Below are positions 26,218-33,926 of a DNA stretch of 64,000 bases, in pieces; within the stretch, counting starts at the first letter, position 1, and every line of letters begins with the position of its first letter. Under the pieces are notes generated by a model, which saw nothing but the letters and a program-made list of their open reading frames with translations, was not told the DNA's origin and did not search any database. A program made the position numbers and the translations under genes. This DNA is from Streptomyces cellulosae (GTDB taxonomy: Bacteria > Actinomycetota > Actinomycetes > Streptomycetales > Streptomycetaceae), in NCBI GenBank assembly GCA_014655195.1, contig BNBH01000008.1, forward strand, positions 1-64,000, read 5' to 3'.

Positions 26218-26261
26218 TTTCCTCCGTTCGGCTCCCAAGTTTCCTGGCCATCCACTCCTAC

Positions 26262-26277
26262 AGTGGACCAGACCACC
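26262..26277. promoter_or_regulatory. DasR-like (dre) site upstream of the lysozyme gene
   Basis: AGTGGACCAGACCACC matches 13 of 16 positions of the dre consensus ASTGGTCTAGACCAST bound by the GlcNAc-responsive regulator DasR, taking the best base at each degenerate position. It also resembles the repeat found at Streptomyces chitinase promoters. It lies 145 bp upstream of the GH25 start. Confidence 0.45.
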
Positions 26278-26421
26278 AGAGAAGCAAGGAGACTCTTTAC
26301 ACGCTGTGAATCTACGTGCGTAACTAATGACGCGCGCACGTCAAGGAAGTAAGGAACTGCCCAGGTGGCAGCGGCCGACGTCACCTCCTTCTCATCCCCA
26401 CATGTGTCAGGAGGCAAGTCC

Positions 26422-27306
26422 ATGCAGGTACTCCCCCACGTTTCCCGCCTCGGCAGACGCACGGCCACCGCGCTCGGCGTCCTCGGCGCCGCCCTCGCGC
26501 TCACGGCCACGTCCGCCACCGGAGCGAACGCCGCACCGCAGCCCGACCCGCAGCCCCTCACCGTCAAGCCCGGCCAGGCGTACATGGGCGTCGGCGCCCG
26601 CATCCACGAGGGCAACCCCGCCGCCGAGGAACCGGCGCGCGGGCTGCTGGCCCCCACGGACGGCGTGCAGGGCATCGACGTGTCGCACTGGCAGGGCAGC
26701 ATCAACTGGACCTCCGTGCGCAACGCCGGCATCCAGTTCGCCTGGATCAAGGCGACCGAGGGAACCAACTACAAGGACGACCGCTTCAACACCAACTACC
26801 CCGCCGCGCACTCCGCGGGCGTGATCCGCGGGGCGTACCACTTCGCGCTCCCCAACGCCTCCAGCGGGGCCACCCAGGCGGGCTACTTCGCGAGCAACGG
26901 CGGCGCCTGGTCGCGCGACAACCTGACACTGCCGGGCGTGCTGGACATCGAGCACAACCCGTACGGGGCCATGTGCTACGGCCTGTCCACCACGCAGATG
27001 CGCACGTGGATCAACGACTTCTACACCACCTACAAGGCCCGCACGAGCCGGGACGTCGTCATCTACACGACGGCGAGCTGGTGGAACACCTGCACCGGCA
27101 GCTGGACCGGCATGTCGTCCAAGAGCCCGCTGTGGGTGGCGCACTGGACCTCCGCGTCGTCGCCCACCCTCCCCGCCGGCTTCCCCACCTGGACCGTGTG
27201 GCAGTACACCTCCACCGGCTCGGTCTCCGGCGTCTCGGGCAACGTCGACCGCAACAAGTTCAACGGCTCCCGCGACCGGCTCCTGGCGCTCGCCAACAAC
27301 ACGTGA
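26422..27306 (+). CDS. Secreted GH25 lysozyme
   Basis: A 294-residue exported muramidase with a Sec signal (about 1-37, RRTATALGVLGAALALTATSATGANA). The GH25 catalytic barrel begins at GIDVSHWQGSINW and contains AWIKATEGTNYKD, GAYHFALP, and the catalytic pair region GVLDIEHNP (Asp/Glu), ending with WTVWQYTSTGSVSGVSGNVDRNKFNG. It cleaves the beta-1,4 bond of peptidoglycan glycan strands, outside the cell. No separate cell-wall-binding domain. Start chosen for AGGAGG 7 bases upstream of the ATG. A DasR-like site upstream suggests aminosugar-linked control. It may act with the amidase gene that follows after a terminator. Confidence 0.92.
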   Translation: MQVLPHVSRLGRRTATALGVLGAALALTATSATGANAAPQPDPQPLTVKPGQAYMGVGARIHEGNPAAEEPARGLLAPTDGVQGIDVSHWQGSINWTSVRNAGIQFAWIKATEGTNYKDDRFNTNYPAAHSAGVIRGAYHFALPNASSGATQAGYFASNGGAWSRDNLTLPGVLDIEHNPYGAMCYGLSTTQMRTWINDFYTTYKARTSRDVVIYTTASWWNTCTGSWTGMSSKSPLWVAHWTSASSPTLPAGFPTWTVWQYTSTGSVSGVSGNVDRNKFNGSRDRLLALANNT

Positions 27307-27340
27307 CGGGCTGACAGACCCGCACGCACGCGGCCACGCG

Positions 27341-27372
27341 GAGGGGCCGACGTCCTCGGACGCCGGCCCCTC
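27341..27372 (+). terminator. Rho-independent terminator after the lysozyme gene
   Basis: GAGGGGCCGACGTCC pairs with GGACGCCGGCCCCTC over 15 bp with one mismatch and a 2-nt loop, followed by a GTTTTTC tract. Confidence 0.85.
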
Positions 27373-27412
27373 TCCGTTTTTCCCCCCACACCCCCTCTCC
27401 CGAGGAGTGATC

Positions 27413-28066
27413 GTGCAGCCCAGCAACCTCTTCCGGCGCCGTCTCCTGCTCGCCGGCGCGGCCGGACTCGCCGCCGGCGCCGTGTCCGGTGTCGCGCACG
27501 CGCGCGGCGCGGACGCCGTGCAGCCCGACATCGACGGCACGAAGGTCTGGGGCGCCCGGTCCCCGCAGGGGACCGTCAGCGTCCTGCAGTACCGGCCCAG
27601 CCGGCTCGTGGTCCACCACACCGTGTCCGCCAACGTCACCGACTACTCCCGTGCCCGGGCGCACGCCCACGCCCGCTGGGTGCAGAACCTGCACATGGAC
27701 GACAACGGCTGGGTGGACACCGGCTACAACTTCCTGGTGAGCCGCGGCGGCTGGATCACCGAGGGCCGCACCGGCAGCCTTTCGGCACTCAACGGCGGGC
27801 GGACGTTCGTGCTCGGCGCCCACACCTCCGGGCAGAACACGCAGGCCGTCGGCATCGCCTGCGAGGGCCAGTACCACGCGGGCGCCCAGCCGCCCAAGGC
27901 ACAGTGGGACGTGCTGGTGGCGCTGTGCGCGTACGCCTGCGACCAGTACGGGATCGCGTCCACGCAGATCTTCGGGCACAAGGACTACGGCACGACCGAG
28001 TGCCCGGGCGTCTACCACGACATGCTGCCGCAGCTGCGCGCGGAGGTGGCGGCGGCCCGGTCCTGA
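27413..28066 (+). CDS. Tat-exported N-acetylmuramoyl-L-alanine amidase (PGRP/amidase_2)
   Basis: A 217-residue protein with a twin-arginine-like signal (FRRRLLLAGAAGLAAGAVSG). The amidase_2/PGRP fold has its zinc ligands: RLVVHHTVS (first His), a second in GHKDYGTTECPG, the usual His-x-Asp-x8-Cys order. It would hydrolyse the amide between MurNAc and the peptide stem of peptidoglycan. Two in-frame GTGs lie 6 bp apart; 27413 fits GAGGAG better. A strong hairpin overlaps its stop codon. Confidence 0.88.
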   Translation: MQPSNLFRRRLLLAGAAGLAAGAVSGVAHARGADAVQPDIDGTKVWGARSPQGTVSVLQYRPSRLVVHHTVSANVTDYSRARAHAHARWVQNLHMDDNGWVDTGYNFLVSRGGWITEGRTGSLSALNGGRTFVLGAHTSGQNTQAVGIACEGQYHAGAQPPKAQWDVLVALCAYACDQYGIASTQIFGHKDYGTTECPGVYHDMLPQLRAEVAAARS

Positions 28067-28076
28067 CCGGGCCGCC
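28051..28076. terminator. Bidirectional terminator overlapping the amidase stop
   Basis: GGCGGCCCGGTC-CT-GACCGGGCCGCC is a perfect 12-bp inverted repeat whose left arm encodes the last codons of the amidase; the convergent permease ends 7 bp beyond. Confidence 0.8.
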
Positions 28077-28082
28077 GGACCG

Positions 28083-29471
28083 TCAGGAGGCCGCCGGCGC
28101 CTTGCCCTGGGAGGCGAGGTCCTCACCCGTCTCCATCGGATGGGTGACGTCGGCGGCCTCTCGGCCGCCCCGGCCCAGGTGGTTGAAGACGAGGTTCAGC
28201 AGGACCGCGACCACGCAGCCGGTGGAGATGCCGGAGTCCAGGACGATGCGGGCCGTCTCGGGGAACGCGTGGTAGAACTCGGGCGCGCTGATCGGGATGA
28301 CGCCGACGGCGAGGGACACGGCGACGACGAGGACGTTGTTGTCCTTGTCCAGGCCCGCCTTGGCGAGGGTCTGGATGCCGCTGGCGGCGACCGACCCGAA
28401 GAGGACCACCCCCGCGCCGCCGAGCACCGGGCGCGGCACGACGGCGATGAGCGAGGCGGCGACCGGGCACAGGCCCATGAGGACGAGGAAGCCGCCGCCG
28501 GTGGCGACGACGAACCGGCTGCGGATCCGCGTCATCGCGACGAGCCCGATGTTCTGGGCGAACGCGCTGCACATGAAGCCGTTGAACAGCGGGGCGATCG
28601 CCGAGCCGAGCGTGTCGGCGCGCAGTCCGGCCGCGATGGTCCTCTCGTCGGCGGGGCGCTCGACGATCTCGCCGAGGGCCAGCATGTCGGCGGTCGACTC
28701 GGTCATCGACACGACCATCACCACGCACAGCGAGAGGATCGCGGCGAGCTGGAACTGCGGGGCGCCGAAGTGGAACGGCGTGGGGAAGCCGATGAGGTCC
28801 GCGTCGGCGACCGGGGAGAAGTCGGTGACGCCGAACGGGATCGCGATCAGGGTGCCGGCGACCATGCCGAGCAGCACGGCGATCTGCTTGACGAAGCCGC
28901 GGGTGAAGCGGCGCAGCAGCAGCACGATGAGCAGGGTCAGCGCGGCGAGGCCGAGGTTGGTGGCCGAGCCGTAGTCGTCGGCGTCGGGGCTTCCTCCCTG
29001 TGCCCAGCCGAAGGCGACGGGCAGCAGGGAGACGCCTATCAGGGTGATCACGGTGCCGGTGACCACGGGCGGGAAGAAGCGGACCGCCTTGCTGAAGAAG
29101 GGCGCGGCGAGGAAGCCGAGCAGTCCGGCGACGATGACCGCGCCGAAGATGATGGGCAGGGCGTCCTTCTTGTCGTCGGTGGAGGCGACGATCGCGGTCA
29201 TGGGGGCGACGCCGGCGAAGGTGACGCCGTTGACGAACGGCAGCCGGGCGCCGATCTTCCAGATGCCGACGGTCTGCAGGAACGTGGCGAGACCCGCGGT
29301 GAACAGGCAGGCGCCGGTGAGGAAGGTGAGTTCGGCGGGGGTGAGACCGACGGCCGCGCCGACGATCAGGGGCGGGGCGACGACGCCCGCGTACATGGCG
29401 GCCACGTGCTGGAGGCCGGTCGTCGCCATTTTCGGCGCGGGGAGTTTCTCGTCTACGGGGTGGTCGGCCAC
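28083..29471 (-). CDS. NCS2-family purine/urate permease
   Basis: A 462-residue transporter with about 14 membrane segments. NCS2 landmarks: GLQHVAAMYAGVVAPPLIVGAA near the start, the SVVM-like STESTADMLALGEIVERP loop (about 245-265) and NGFMCSAFAQNIGLVAMT, with the Gln/Asn pair that binds the purine ring in xanthine/urate members. It is most like the uric acid/xanthine branch rather than uracil or AzgA transporters. Adjacent to 8-oxoguanine deaminase and uricase, so uptake of urate or xanthine is the likely job. Two strong hairpins separate it from the upstream gene, so it probably has its own promoter. Confidence 0.88.
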   Translation of the reverse strand: MADHPVDEKLPAPKMATTGLQHVAAMYAGVVAPPLIVGAAVGLTPAELTFLTGACLFTAGLATFLQTVGIWKIGARLPFVNGVTFAGVAPMTAIVASTDDKKDALPIIFGAVIVAGLLGFLAAPFFSKAVRFFPPVVTGTVITLIGVSLLPVAFGWAQGGSPDADDYGSATNLGLAALTLLIVLLLRRFTRGFVKQIAVLLGMVAGTLIAIPFGVTDFSPVADADLIGFPTPFHFGAPQFQLAAILSLCVVMVVSMTESTADMLALGEIVERPADERTIAAGLRADTLGSAIAPLFNGFMCSAFAQNIGLVAMTRIRSRFVVATGGGFLVLMGLCPVAASLIAVVPRPVLGGAGVVLFGSVAASGIQTLAKAGLDKDNNVLVVAVSLAVGVIPISAPEFYHAFPETARIVLDSGISTGCVVAVLLNLVFNHLGRGGREAADVTHPMETGEDLASQGKAPAAS

Positions 29472-29615
29472 TGCGGTGTTCCTCCGGTCGGTTGCACGCC
29501 GGGGCCGGCGTGGTTGTCAGGGAGGTGCGGGCGGGCGTGGGTACCTCCCGCTCGAGTGCGGCCGAGCGTGGGGAGGGACGGTGACGTCCGGTGGAGCGGG
29601 GGGTGTGTGCCGTTC

Positions 29616-29687
29616 CCGGGGCGCGCCGGGGCGCGCCCCGGAGACGGCCTCCGCGGACTCCCGCGTACGGGGGTCCGCGGTCTCCGG
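29616..29687 (-). terminator. Two GC hairpins downstream of the 8-oxoguanine deaminase gene
   Basis: A perfect 12-bp repeat (29616-29627 with 29630-29641), then a second stem in which CCGGAGAC and CCGCGGAC (split by a 5-nt bulge) pair with 29673-29687. They lie 40-110 bases after the deaminase stop (minus strand) and can terminate its transcript. Confidence 0.65.
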
Positions 29688-29726
29688 GCCGGGAGCCGTC
29701 CCTCACGGCCCGGAGACGAGCGGGGG

Positions 29727-31106
29727 TCAGGCGTGCCCGGCGATCCGGGCGAGGCGCCGCGCCTCGGCGCGGGTCGTGCGGGCGATCGCGTCCTCGTCCG
29801 CGGTGAGCAGCCGGCCGTTCTCGACGATCTGACGGCCGTTCACGAAGGACGCGGTGACCGGGGCGGCGGCGCCGAACACCAGGGCGGTGACCGGGTCGGC
29901 GATGGAGGCGTGGGCGAGGGTGTCCATCCGCCAGAGCACCAGGTCGGCGAGCTTGCCCGGCTCCAGGGAGCCGATCTCGTCCGCCCGGCCGAGGACGCGT
30001 GCGCCGCCGTGGGTGCCGAGGCGCAGGGCCTGGCGTGCGGTGAGGGCCTTCTCGCGGTGGGCGCCGAGGCGGTTGATCAGGAGGGCGTTGCGCAGTTCGG
30101 TGTGGAGTTCGCCGGACTCGTTGGAGGCGGTGCCGTCCACGCCGAGGCCGACGGGGACGCCGGCCGCGAGCATGTCGGGGACGCGGGCGATGCCGGCGGC
30201 GAGGCGGGCGTTGGAGGACGGGCAGTGGGCGACGCCGGTGCCGGTGCGGGCGAACGCGGCGATGTCGGAGTCGTTCATGTGGACGCAGTGCGCCATCCAC
30301 ACGTCGTCGCCGAGCCAGCCGGTGGACTCGAAGTAGTCGGTCGGGCCCATGCCGAACAGCTCGTGGCAGAACTTCTCCTCCTCCACGGTCTCCGACCCGT
30401 GGGTGTGCAGCCGTACGCCGAGGCGGCGGGCCAACTCCGCGCCCTGGCGCATGAGTTCGGTGGAGACGGAGAACGGGGAGCAGGGGGCGACGGCGACCTG
30501 GGTCATCGCGCCGGGCGAGGTGTCGTGGTGGCGGCGCACCGTCTCCTCGGTGGCGGCGAGCGCGTCGTCGAGGGTCTCCACCGCGAAGTCCGGGGGCAGC
30601 CCGCCGTCGGACTCGCCGCGGTCCATGGAGCCGCGGGCGAGGGTGAAGCGGACGCCCATGTCGCGGGCGGCGGTGATGATCGCGGCGGACAGGTCGCCGG
30701 AGCCGCGCGGGAAGACGTAGTGGTGGTCCATGGCGGTGGTGACGCCGCCGCGGGCCATCATCGCGAGGGACCCCTGGGCCGCCGCGTGGACCATGGCCTC
30801 GTCGATGCGCGCCCAGGTCGGGTAGAGGGCGACGAGCCAGTCGAAGAGGTTGTGGTCGGTGGCCAGGCCCCGGGTGAGCCACTGGTAGAAGTGGTGGTGG
30901 GTGTTGACCAGGCCGGGGGTCGCGAGATGCCCGGTGGCGTCGATCCGGCGGGCGACGTTCTCCAGGCCCTCGGGGGCCGGGCCGGGGCCGAGCGACTCGA
31001 TCCGGTCGCCGGCGAGGACGAGGTGCCCGGTGGCGTGCTCGGTGTCCTGCGCGTCGACGGTGGCGATCGCACAGTTCTCGATGACGGTGCGCCGGTCTGC
31101 TGCCAT
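29727..31106 (-). CDS. 8-oxoguanine deaminase (amidohydrolase)
   Basis: A 459-residue metal-dependent amidohydrolase. The first metal pair is in TPGLVNTHHHFYQW (near 63-70), further ligands are in HTHGSETVEEE (near 240), MAHCVHM (near 275) and the catalytic GLGVDGTASNE (near 330). The best match from memory is 8-oxoguanine deaminase (8-oxoguanine to urate and ammonia); guanine deaminase or an S-adenosylhomocysteine-type deaminase are alternatives. Making urate directly fits its place beside uricase. ATG at 31106 has AAGGAC upstream; a hairpin separates it from the uricase gene, so it may be transcribed alone. Confidence 0.8.
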   Translation of the reverse strand: MAADRRTVIENCAIATVDAQDTEHATGHLVLAGDRIESLGPGPAPEGLENVARRIDATGHLATPGLVNTHHHFYQWLTRGLATDHNLFDWLVALYPTWARIDEAMVHAAAQGSLAMMARGGVTTAMDHHYVFPRGSGDLSAAIITAARDMGVRFTLARGSMDRGESDGGLPPDFAVETLDDALAATEETVRRHHDTSPGAMTQVAVAPCSPFSVSTELMRQGAELARRLGVRLHTHGSETVEEEKFCHELFGMGPTDYFESTGWLGDDVWMAHCVHMNDSDIAAFARTGTGVAHCPSSNARLAAGIARVPDMLAAGVPVGLGVDGTASNESGELHTELRNALLINRLGAHREKALTARQALRLGTHGGARVLGRADEIGSLEPGKLADLVLWRMDTLAHASIADPVTALVFGAAAPVTASFVNGRQIVENGRLLTADEDAIARTTRAEARRLARIAGHA

Positions 31107-31163
31107 GGTGCGTCCTTTTCGCGTACGGGGAGTGGGCACGGCAGGACCCTGGGGGTTTGAGTG

Positions 31164-31205
31164 CCGTGGCCGGGCGGGGTGCGGGGCCCGGGTACCCGGC
31201 CACGG
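31164..31205 (-). terminator. Terminator of the uricase operon
   Basis: CCGTGGCCGGG and CCCGGCCACGG form a perfect 11-bp stem with a 20-nt loop, 21 bases after the uricase stop on the minus strand. Confidence 0.65.
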
Positions 31206-31225
31206 GTGCCGATGTGGGGGTGCGG

Positions 31226-32122
31226 TCAGAGGTTGGTGAGGTCCACCGGGATGCGCGGCTCGCAGCCGTCCCGGAGGACCGTCGCCTCGATCAGGCCGTA
31301 GGGGCGGTCGGAGGCGAAGTACACCTCGTTGTCGTTCTTCAGGCCGAACGGCTCCAGGTCGACCAGGAAGTGGTGGCTGTTGGGGAGGGAGAAGCGGATC
31401 TCGTCGATCTCGGCGCACTCCTCGATGACGCGGGAGCCCATCTGGTACAGCGTCTGCTGCAGCGACAGGGAGTACGTCTCGGCGAAGGCCCGCAGCATGT
31501 GCTGCTTGACCCGCGCGTACGAGGCCTCCCAGTCGGGCATCTCCTGCGCGTCGTCGGTCCAGTTGAAGCGCCAGCGGGAGGAGACCGAGGTGGCGAGGAT
31601 CCGGTCGTGGGTCTCCTTGAGGGTGGTGTAGCGGTCCTTGACGTAGCCCCAGAACTCCGAGTCGGTGGAGTTCAGGACGGTGAGGTCCTTCAGGCCGGAG
31701 AGGACCTCCCAGCTCTCCCCGTCGTAGGTGAGCTGGGTGAGGCGGGTCTCCTGGCCCTTGCGGACGAAGGAGTGCTTGGCCTCGCCGGGGGTCTCGATGC
31801 GCTCCCAGGCGTACTCCTCGATACGGATGCGCGCCCGGTGGATGGGCTCCTGCGAGGTGACGAAGTGGCGGGCGAGGTGGATGCCGAACTGCTCGGCGGA
31901 CTCGATGCCGTGCTCCTTGGCGAACGCGAACACCGTGTTCTTGGTGGTGTCGGTCGGCAGGACGTTGGCGTTGGAGCCGTTGTAGTGGACGTCCTCCATG
32001 TCGCCGGACAGGGCCACGGAGACGTTGAGGTCCTTGATGTGGTGGGTGGCGCCGTCCCGCGTGATCGTGACGACTCGGTTCTCTGCCTTGCCGTACTGGT
32101 TCTGTCCCAGGATCGTGGGCAT
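31226..32122 (-). CDS. uox: Urate oxidase (uricase)
   Basis: A 298-residue cofactor-free oxidase of the tunnelling fold, full length for the family. Visible landmarks: GQNQYGKAENRVV (start of the first domain), LPTDTTKNTVFAFAK with the catalytic Thr, and in the second domain FWGYVKDRYTTL and NSHHFLVDL. It converts urate to 5-hydroxyisourate and peroxide in the cytoplasm. It is the third gene of the minus-strand run uraD-uraH-uox (gaps of 5-6 bp), so the three consecutive urate-to-allantoin steps are cotranscribed. Confidence 0.95.
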   Translation of the reverse strand: MPTILGQNQYGKAENRVVTITRDGATHHIKDLNVSVALSGDMEDVHYNGSNANVLPTDTTKNTVFAFAKEHGIESAEQFGIHLARHFVTSQEPIHRARIRIEEYAWERIETPGEAKHSFVRKGQETRLTQLTYDGESWEVLSGLKDLTVLNSTDSEFWGYVKDRYTTLKETHDRILATSVSSRWRFNWTDDAQEMPDWEASYARVKQHMLRAFAETYSLSLQQTLYQMGSRVIEECAEIDEIRFSLPNSHHFLVDLEPFGLKNDNEVYFASDRPYGLIEATVLRDGCEPRIPVDLTNL

Positions 32123-32127
32123 GCGTG

Positions 32128-32517
32128 TCAGCTCCCTCGGTAAACGGAGTAGCCGAACGGGTTGAGCAGCAGCGGTACGTGGTAGTGCTCGCCGGGCGTG
32201 ACGGCGAACGTGACCGTCACCTCGGGGAAGAACACGGCACCGCTGTCCCGATGCGCGGGGGCGTCCTGCTGAGCCTCGGCCTTCTTCTTGAAGTACGGCT
32301 CCACCTCGAAGCCGAGCCGTACATGGGTGGTTCCCTCCGGCAGGGCCGGCAGGTCCTTGCACCGCCCGTCCGCGTCGGTCGCGGACCCGCCGAGCTCCTG
32401 CCAGTCGGCCCGCGGGCCGGGGCGGGCGGTCAGGCGTACGGCGACGCCCTCGGCGGGGCGGCCCGCGCTGGTGTCCAGGATGTGCGTGGACACGGAGGCG
32501 GTGGTGTCGGTGCTCAT
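32128..32517 (-). CDS. uraH: 5-Hydroxyisourate hydrolase (transthyretin-like)
   Basis: A 129-residue transthyretin-related protein. Diagnostic parts are STHILDTSAGRPAEGV (catalytic His), FFPEVTVTFAV, HYHVPLLLNPFGYSVYRGS with the C-terminal YRGS tetrapeptide of true HIU hydrolases. Converts 5-hydroxyisourate to OHCU. It carries an insertion rich in Lys, Glu and Gln in the middle (FKKKAEAQQDAP). Starts 6 bp after the uraD stop. Confidence 0.95.
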   Translation of the reverse strand: MSTDTTASVSTHILDTSAGRPAEGVAVRLTARPGPRADWQELGGSATDADGRCKDLPALPEGTTHVRLGFEVEPYFKKKAEAQQDAPAHRDSGAVFFPEVTVTFAVTPGEHYHVPLLLNPFGYSVYRGS

Positions 32518-32523
32518 GCGACG

Positions 32524-33033
32524 TCAGTCCTCTTCGACGAGACGGGTCAGCCGGATGCGGTTGATCTTCCCCAGTTCGGTGCGGACGATCTCGCGTTCCT
32601 TCTCCGGCGGGTTGCCGAGGCGCTCGCGCACGGCGTCCCGCATCTCCTCGGCGGTGCGGCCGGTGGCGCAGATCAGGAACACATGGCCGAACCTCTCCTG
32701 GTAGGCGAGGTTCAGCTCCAGCATCTCGGCGCGCAGCTCGTCCGTCGCCCCGGCCATGCCGCGCTGCTCGCGCGCCGAGGTGGGGTCCCCCGGCTTCGGG
32801 CGGCCGATCGGGGGGTGCCCGGCCGTCGCCTCGGCCAGGTCGGCCTCGGTGAGCGCGGCCATGGCGGCGTCGCTCTCGGCGTACAGGGCGTCGGGGTCCG
32901 CGTAGGGGCGGGCGGCGAGCAGCCGTCCGGCCCAGGCGGTGGAGGCGCAGACCTCGAGGAGCGCGGTGCGCGCCGCGTGCTCCTCCAGGGCGTTGAACCG
33001 GGCCAGGCCCGGGGGCGTTGCTGTCGACGTCAC
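32524..33033 (-). CDS. uraD: OHCU decarboxylase
   Basis: A 169-residue helical protein converting 2-oxo-4-hydroxy-4-carboxy-5-ureidoimidazoline to (S)-allantoin. Motifs: LEVCASTAWAGRLLAARPY, the catalytic His/Glu region GHPPIG and AREQRGM, then LNLAYQERFGHVFLICATGRTAEEM. The GTG at 33033 is chosen because GGAGG lies just upstream and it gives the usual family length; an ATG 22 codons earlier adds an uncharacteristic leader. First gene of the uraD-uraH-uox operon. Confidence 0.94.
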   Translation of the reverse strand: MTSTATPPGLARFNALEEHAARTALLEVCASTAWAGRLLAARPYADPDALYAESDAAMAALTEADLAEATAGHPPIGRPKPGDPTSAREQRGMAGATDELRAEMLELNLAYQERFGHVFLICATGRTAEEMRDAVRERLGNPPEKEREIVRTELGKINRIRLTRLVEED

Positions 33034-33107
33034 GGGAGCCTCCGTGGCCGCGAACGGCCGTGTGCTGCGAACGGGCGTGCCGACAGTGAACGCCGTCACG
33101 TCGCGGC

Positions 33108-33124
33108 CGTCAACAGTTTGTTGA
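33108..33124 (-). promoter_or_regulatory. Candidate operator/-35 of the uraD-uraH-uox operon
   Basis: TCAACA-GTT-TGTTGA (33110-33124) is a perfect 6-bp inverted repeat. Read on the minus strand it overlaps TTGACG, a good -35 hexamer (33108-33113). No good -10 was found. It is 75 bp upstream of the uraD start. Confidence 0.45.
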
Positions 33125-33189
33125 AAAATCCGTGTGACGTTTGGGTGAGGCGCCTGACGGTCGCCGTGTGAGGGCGGCCGCGCCTCGGT

Positions 33190-33558
33190 TCACGCGCCCT
33201 TTTCGCGGTTGAGGTAGTTGTAGACGGTGAAGCGGCTGACGCCGAGCGCGCTCGCGACCGTCTCCACCCCGTGCCGTACGGCGAACGCCCCGCGCGCCTC
33301 GAGACTGCGCACGATCTCCTGCTTCGCCTTGCGGTCCAGCTCCGCCAGCGGCACGCCCTTGCGCCGCTCCAGCGCGGCCAGGATGTGGTCGAGGGAGTCC
33401 GCGAGCTGCGGCAGCCGTACGGCGACGGCGGCGGCGTCCTCCCAGGTGAGCACCACGTCGTCGGGGCCGGCCTCGTCCGGCGGGATCATCTCCCCGCCCA
33501 TCGCGTCGACCAGCGGCTTCACGGCCGCGATGAACGCGCTCCGACCGGTCCCGCTCAC
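33190..33558 (-). CDS. DauR/YheO-type HTH regulator
   Basis: A 122-residue protein. The C-terminal half (DRKAKQEIVRSLEARGAFAVRHGVETVASALGVSRFTVYNYL) is the HTH_22-type domain seen in DauR/YheO regulators. The N-terminal part is short and lacks the full PAS-like sensor of classical family members. It lies immediately upstream of the uricase operon and is a natural candidate to regulate it. Its start overlaps the stop of the preceding small gene by 4 bp. Confidence 0.7.
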   Translation of the reverse strand: MSGTGRSAFIAAVKPLVDAMGGEMIPPDEAGPDDVVLTWEDAAAVAVRLPQLADSLDHILAALERRKGVPLAELDRKAKQEIVRSLEARGAFAVRHGVETVASALGVSRFTVYNYLNREKGA

Positions 33559-33806
33559 CGGCCGCCCTCCTCGACCACGTTGATCTGGAGGGAGACGCGG
33601 GTGGCGCCGGCGGTCAGGGTGCGGCGCAGCAGGGTGTCCACGGCGGCGAGCACCGCGTCGGCGCCGCCCTCGGCGGTGTTGCCGAACGGCCCGACGTCCA
33701 CCTCGTCCAGGCCGGCCGTCTCGATGACCTCGCGCGCCACGACGGCGTGCTCGGGCGCCTCGTCGAGGTCGAAGGGCTCGGTCGTGAACTCCACTCGCAA
33801 TCGCAC
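33555..33806 (-). CDS. MTH1187/YkoF-like thiamine-binding-type small protein
   Basis: An 83-residue ferredoxin-like-fold protein. The end VDVGPFGNTAEGGADAVLAAVDTLL followed by ATRVSLQINVVEE resembles MTH1187 (DUF77) proteins, reported to bind thiamine or similar heterocycles. It overlaps the DauR-like gene by 4 bp, so it could be the ligand sensor partner of that regulator. Family assignment is tentative. Confidence 0.5.
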   Translation of the reverse strand: MRLRVEFTTEPFDLDEAPEHAVVAREVIETAGLDEVDVGPFGNTAEGGADAVLAAVDTLLRRTLTAGATRVSLQINVVEEGGR

Positions 33807-33855
33807 GGGGTCAACCTACCGACCTCTTGACAGCTCTTCACCGGCACAGGCAATC

Positions 33856-33891
33856 TTCCAGTAAGCAGAAAGCTTATTCCGTAATACGGAA
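33856..33891 (+). promoter_or_regulatory. Composite operator of hyi-glxR
   Basis: TTCCGTAATACGGAA (33877-33891, 7-bp perfect arms) and the weaker TTCCAGTAAGCAGAA (33856-33870) have centres 21 bp apart. The gene-proximal palindrome ends 35 bp before the hyi start. The same pair occurs upstream of gcl. Confidence 0.75.
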
Positions 33892-33926
33892 AATCATCGG
33901 ACACGATGCGAAGGGAGCGCGGCCCG

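Noticed and set aside
28123..31203. Thousand-codon frames on both strands across the permease and deaminase
   Set aside because: Arg/Pro- or Gly/Asp-rich shadows of two clear genes.
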